From positions 1 through 28,267 of the forward strand of contig NW_026516510.1 in NCBI RefSeq assembly GCF_025602895.1: DNA of 28,267 bases. Reading direction: 5' to 3'. The position numbers and the translations under genes were made by a program. Position 1 is the first letter of the stretch; the number at the start of each line of letters is the position of its first letter. The DNA is from Polychytrium aggregatum (lineage: Eukaryota > Chytridiomycota > Chytridiomycetes > Polychytriales). The notes under the pieces were generated by a model that had not been told where the DNA came from, made no database searches, and saw only the letters and a list, made by a program, of their open reading frames with translations. Shown here one piece after another: positions 24,281 to 28,267 of the stretch.

Positions 24281-26941
24281 ATGTTCGCAACCCGACTTCC
24301 CAGAATCGTGCCGTGGTCCAACTTTGACGAATGGCTCGAGACCTATCAGCTGCTTTTCTCCGATCCGTCCATGCCTGACAAACGGGCGGAGGGCGTTCGA
24401 AGGGTACTGTCGCCTCTTCGTCTCGCGCGCCTTTGGACAGCCGGCAGACCATCCCAAGCGATTTCCATGGCGATCGGTGCCGGAATCGTCTCGTAGCCGT
24501 CTCGGTATCGCTTCGTAACCGCCTGCACTCGGCGGCGCTAGATCGGGGCTTTGCTGGTCATATTCACTGCTGACCTGACGGCCTTGTGCCCTGTGCCTTG
24601 CTATCGCAGGTGAAGGCGTGGTCATCAAGAGGCAAAGTGCCGCATGCCGTTGAATCGACCGCCGGTCTCGTCGAGGTCTGGCTGAGGGACGGGTGCGGCG
24701 GTGCCTTTATTCCGTCGATCAGCGAGCTCGAAATCCGGCTTATGTACACCATGGTGTTCATTAGGTACAGTACGTCGGATCAATCCATATCACTTGGGCC
24801 TCAAGCCACCCGGGTCTGCTACGATCTCCGGAATGCCGGGTACTTGGATGTCTCTCCGACGCACCACCACTGACCAATCCGACGGATATCGAATGCCCAT
24901 GGACCAGATTCGTCAACGGCATCACCGACGTTGCCCAAAAGGGCTCATATGCCTCCTCTGTATCCTATCTGGCGGGTTCTATGGGACTCCCGTCGTGGTT
25001 TGTGGAGCTCCGGCATTCCGGCACTCACGACCAGCTGCCGGGCTTGACCATTCTCAGATCCGGGTGTCTTCAGGTTCGTTCTGGCCGGGCAGCAATCGAG
25101 CCGCAGGCGCCAGTGCAACTGAGCGCATTTCCGATTTTGCTTCTCGGGCTCTAGGCACTCACTTGGCTCGAAGAAAACTACTGGAAGCTGCAGAAGACCG
25201 AGGAGACCAACACAGCCGTTCAGATCCAAGACATGTTGGTCCAATACAAGTTGAACAGAAAGGCACAAATCAAGTCTGGTACGGTATCCAACCCACACAC
25301 TTCTACAGATCCGACTCTCATGAGTTCCGAGCATGTGCATATCTCGACCCAGCCGCCACTGACGCCAGCGCTCACTCACTCGTTGGCCCGATTTAGGACG
25401 AGGAGTCGATTCTCTCGATAGCACAGCCTCTGCTCTGCTCGTGGACATATCAACCGTCCTGATCTCCGACAGCTTTCAGTCGATCCTCATTCCTGCTCTC
25501 ATGGAGACAGGCACGCTGGTTCCCACAGCAGTAAGGTAGGCGGGAGTGCTTCCTCTGCCTTCTGCTTGGCGATTCGGAGCGATGATGATGTGTCGACAGG
25601 CTAACAGTGTGCACAATTCAGGAAACGATGCCCGTCCGATGACTGCGTGCTACCAACCGAGCTCGTCCAGCTCTGGCACCCTCTCCTCGAGCGCTATGAC
25701 CATCACTGGGCCGATTTCACGCAGTCGCTCTTGAGAGCTATTATTGAAAGTTGTGGCAAGTCTGGTACGAATACGCCCTGGCGATGAACTTTTGTCGCTT
25801 CCCTCACGGACTGTTTGCTCTATTGGCATCCGCTATGCTTCGATTGCTGGGCAGCCGATGCAGGCTCTGCATGACGCCCCAGCCAGCGCATGCTCATCAT
25901 CCTATCTCACATCGCCCCGTCCCTTCTCAAAGGTATCGCTACAGCACCCCAAGTCGCACCAGCCCCGTCGGTTGATGAGGAGTCGGGCACTCCAAACACC
26001 GATGACAGTGCCTCCCTTTCATATGCTCGCACGCTTGGTAAGGCAGAGCATCCCCAGCTGCGTTTCCCTCGAGCTCGTGCTGGATAACTCGCCTGAGCCA
26101 ACCAAAGGTCTCTGACCGATGTCTGATCTTGGTCCAGCCGGCTGGGGCTGCCATATTGTGCAGAGCTTCATTGCCCCCAAAGCCGTCGATGACGACCAAA
26201 TTCAAGATCTGGTCGAAGCTTGTGCCCGAAACTCCTCTGTGCAGTAAGTCCCACGCTGTCGAGCTGGATAGCCGCTTGAGCAGGAATTCTGACCATGCCG
26301 CGGGGTTGTGCTGCTCAGCAACAAAATGATTCTGCAGGAGCTCGCCAAGGCAGCGCCAGCGATTCAAGAACGTGTGCTGCCGATTCTCAAGTACATGTCG
26401 GTGCAGGACACTCTGAGTGAGCTTGCCGAGACATCGGACCAAGACATGAGCACCAACGATTCGATGGACGACGAGCTCGACAGCCAAGAGGGCATTCACC
26501 ATCTGTCGGAGCTGCAGAACGTGCTGCCCGATGCTGGTTCTGCCCCTGAGACAGCGGCCAATTCGTCGCTCGAGGTTTGTCTTTCATCTCGGCCGTTGAA
26601 GAACAGCTGGCTGACGAATCGCTGCCTTCCATTCCGTGCATCTCCTGTAGCCGAATTGAGCCAACTCTCACACCCACTCATATCCATCCACACCCATCCA
26701 CAATCATCCACGCTTCTCACGACGGCGCCGCTGCTGGGCTCGTGAGCAGGAGAATACCGAGGCTCCGGGTCCATCCGTTTCGAGTTGGACACGGATGCCA
26801 AAAACCTGGCGACCCAGTCCCATCGGGACACTCTCGGGAGGCACATTCCCATCACTGGATCTTCCAGCCGAGTTCGATGACGTTGCGTTCCTGCAAGAAC
26901 AGGGTTCGTACGCCTGTGGATGCTCTGGCCGGCTGTGCTAG
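24281..26941 (+). CDS. LAS1: LAS1-like pre-rRNA endonuclease
   Basis: Start at 24281 in caccATG context. Well-supported exons are 24281-24403, 24610-24764, 24908-25073, 25155-25278, 25397-25535, 25622 to about 25759, 26138-26243, 26319-26574 and 26750-26941. One exon ending at 26037 (RMLIILSHIAPSLLKG inside) has an uncertain left edge; starting it at 25883 keeps frame and gives about 517 residues, but needs a weak donor (GTCTGG). LAS1 cuts ITS2 of pre-rRNA together with the Grc3 kinase. The HEPN nuclease motif is intact: RHSGTH, with Arg128, His129 and His133. Other family marks are PWSNFDEWLETYQLLFS, SSRGKVPHAVESTAGLVEV, GLPSWFVELRH and, near the end, TWRPSPIGTLSGG. The stop at 26941 follows a possible donor (CAGG|GTTCGT); an acidic frame from 27016 could be a further exon. 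LAS1 identity is strong; the middle junction and 3' end are not settled. Confidence 0.85.
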
Positions 26942-27109
26942 TGGGCTCGGCGATCGTCTGCTTCCGCAAATGCCGTTCGACTGGGTGGTCTGACCTCGGG
27001 CCCATCCACACCTTAGGTATTCTCTGCATCCCGCTGGATGAGGATGCCAAAGAAGCTGCAGCGTCCGAAGCGAATGAAAACCACGAGCACCATGGGAACC
27101 AAGGGTACG

Positions 27110-28037
27110 CTATTGATGCCACCGACGACTCGCAACCTGTCTGTCGGCGGCTTGGATTGTCATCAGCATACACACACATGCGGCTGTTCGCACAGAAGCT
27201 GGGTCGCTTTTGTAACAGATCTGTCTTGCCCCGCTTTCCCAGGGTCGTTCCATTGGCATCAAACTCGGCAGCTCAAGTTCATCCGCATAACAGCGAGCAA
27301 AGCCTCCTGGCGATTTCCAGCAACATTTCGCTCTTTTGAAGCCAGAACTCTTCCTTTTCTTGCTGTCGAGCGCGAGCAGTTCGGATCCAGCCGGCCTCAG
27401 TCTCTTGCGCTGCGCTGTCCTGCCGTTGGCCGGGTCGGAGGATTGAGCGCTGTTGTCGCTCGTGCTTTCGATCAACCCCTCGATCGTTCTTTCCAGGTCG
27501 TCAAGACGCTGGCCCATACCGTTTACTGCATGCGTTTGGGGGTGGATCCGAGAGATGGAGTTAGATGCAATAGCAAGAGAGGCGAGTTGAACGCCCTCGA
27601 TCACCTCCAGAATAAAACCAGCGTGCAATCGCGGCTGCTTCATACTTTTGCTGAGGACACTGCGGGACATTCTTCGAACTGTCCTTGCTAAATGGCCCGG
27701 CGGATCAGCAGCGAACTTCTTCCGTCTGGTTGACGTCGGGACGAAGGTATGCATCGCGGTGCTTACCATATTGCTCAGCATCTGTTCGACCTGGATCGGA
27801 AATGCAATGATCAGGATGGAGCACGCGAGCGGCGTGCCGTTGCGGGCGCGAGGATCGTTGGATCTGGATCAACTGCGACATCGAGCAAATGCGCTGGTCT
27901 GAACGGCGATCGCCGGGTGGCCATGCACGCTGGAAACTCACAAACGTGCCCAGATCATCAATATCCTGGACCGGGCGCTGGGCTGTGCTGCCGCTCGGGG
28001 ACGGATCGGCCTCGGCTTCGATCTTGCTGGCATTCAT
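27110..28037 (-). CDS. HSBP1: HSBP1-like heat-shock-factor-binding coiled coil, apparent 1-nt break
   Basis: Exons seen: 27942-28037 (32 codons, ends DIDDLGTF), 27767-27790 (VEQMLSNM), 27646-27687 and 27525 downward. Introns have GTGAGT, GTAAGC and GTATGA donors. HSBP1 is a small trimeric coiled coil that binds heat shock factor and damps its activity. Exon 2, exon 3 and the start of exon 4 together match the HSBP1 core: VEQMLSNM, QGQFEE, MSRSVLSK, then MGQRLDDLERTIEGLIEST. Exon 3 is 42 bases but needs 43: QGQFEE and MSRSVLSK are in different frames, so one base appears to be missing at about 27671. This may be an assembly error, a true mutation or an unrecognised splice site. The exon-4 frame stays open to 27110, far beyond the usual 70-80 residues, so a further intron or an extended tail is possible. 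Only the coiled-coil assignment is firm. Confidence 0.6.
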
Positions 28038-28267
28038 GGCTGGACGAGATGAAGGCCAAAGCCAAAGAAGGCGGGGGGAGAATCCAAGGCGGGCAGTGGC
28101 GATCGCAGTGCACCCAACCCGAAGCGGGGCGCTCTGGTCTGAGTCTTGTGTGGCGCCGCGATGCTTGCTCACAGGGACCGGGGCCATGAAGGAGCGAGAG
28201 GCAGCGCTTGAAACATTGCCGTGATCCAGCTCATCAAAGTCTACGATGTGGAAATTACAGGCGGGAA
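28038..28267. other. Right edge, upstream of the HSBP1-like gene
   Basis: This should contain the promoter and 5' untranslated region of the minus-strand HSBP1-like gene. No CACGTG and no other gene was recognised in these 230 bases. Confidence 0.4.

Noticed and set aside
26990..27120. Hydrophobic minus-strand frame suggesting a membrane segment
   Set aside because: It is short, has no start or partner exons, and mirrors an acidic plus-strand frame that could belong to LAS1.
27525..27560. A second HSBP1-like stretch, ASNSISRI, as the coiled-coil exon
   Set aside because: No usable acceptor precedes it and the gap to the next exon is too short for an intron; the MSRSVLSK exon splices in phase to exon 4 and aligns better.

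Overview
The window looks like nuclear DNA of an early-diverging fungus, most likely a chytrid. It has intron-dense housekeeping genes with short introns, an exon-junction-complex Mago protein, a large Sel1-repeat protein plus a decayed relative, a fungal-type LINE, and giant-virus-like relics. The lineage is inferred from gene content only. Exon joins were worked out by hand from GT-AG (once GC-AG) boundaries, phase and family conservation, with no transcript data.

The left quarter (1 to about 7,090) is dynamic. It holds a hairpin (72-112), a broken Sel1-repeat gene (about 130-500), an intact SET-domain gene of giant-virus type (757-1515, +), a frameshifted D5-like primase-helicase relic (about 1562-2740, -), an intact intronless 532-residue Sel1-repeat protein (3222-4820, +), twelve 9-bp tandem repeats (4986-5093), and a LINE ORF2 (5200-6966, +) that keeps its endonuclease and C-terminal zinc knuckle but has lost its reverse transcriptase in frame. 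A short tandem repeat (7049-7084) may be the LINE tail.

The right three quarters (about 7,900-28,267) form a compact block of conserved genes, mostly on the minus strand: ADAT2/TAD2 tRNA deaminase (4 exons), a heme-oxygenase-like membrane protein (+, 4 exons), a lysine-rich SMAP-domain protein similar to KNOP1 (2 exons), UBC13 ubiquitin-conjugating enzyme (6 exons), Mago nashi (6 exons), the FACT subunit SPT16 (19 exons, 1020 residues), LAS1 pre-rRNA endonuclease (+, about 10 exons), and an HSBP1-like coiled-coil gene at the right edge with an apparent one-base break. SPT16 and LAS1 are divergently transcribed across about 355 bp, and ADAT2 and the heme-oxygenase-like gene across about 900 bp.

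The conserved genes act in chromatin transcription (SPT16), mRNA surveillance (Mago), ribosome and tRNA maturation (LAS1, KNOP1-like, ADAT2), K63-linked ubiquitin signalling (UBC13) and heat-shock control (HSBP1). They are not an operon, but three minus-strand genes (ADAT2, Mago, SPT16) share the octamer GTCACGTG or its complement about 85-142 bp upstream of their starts.
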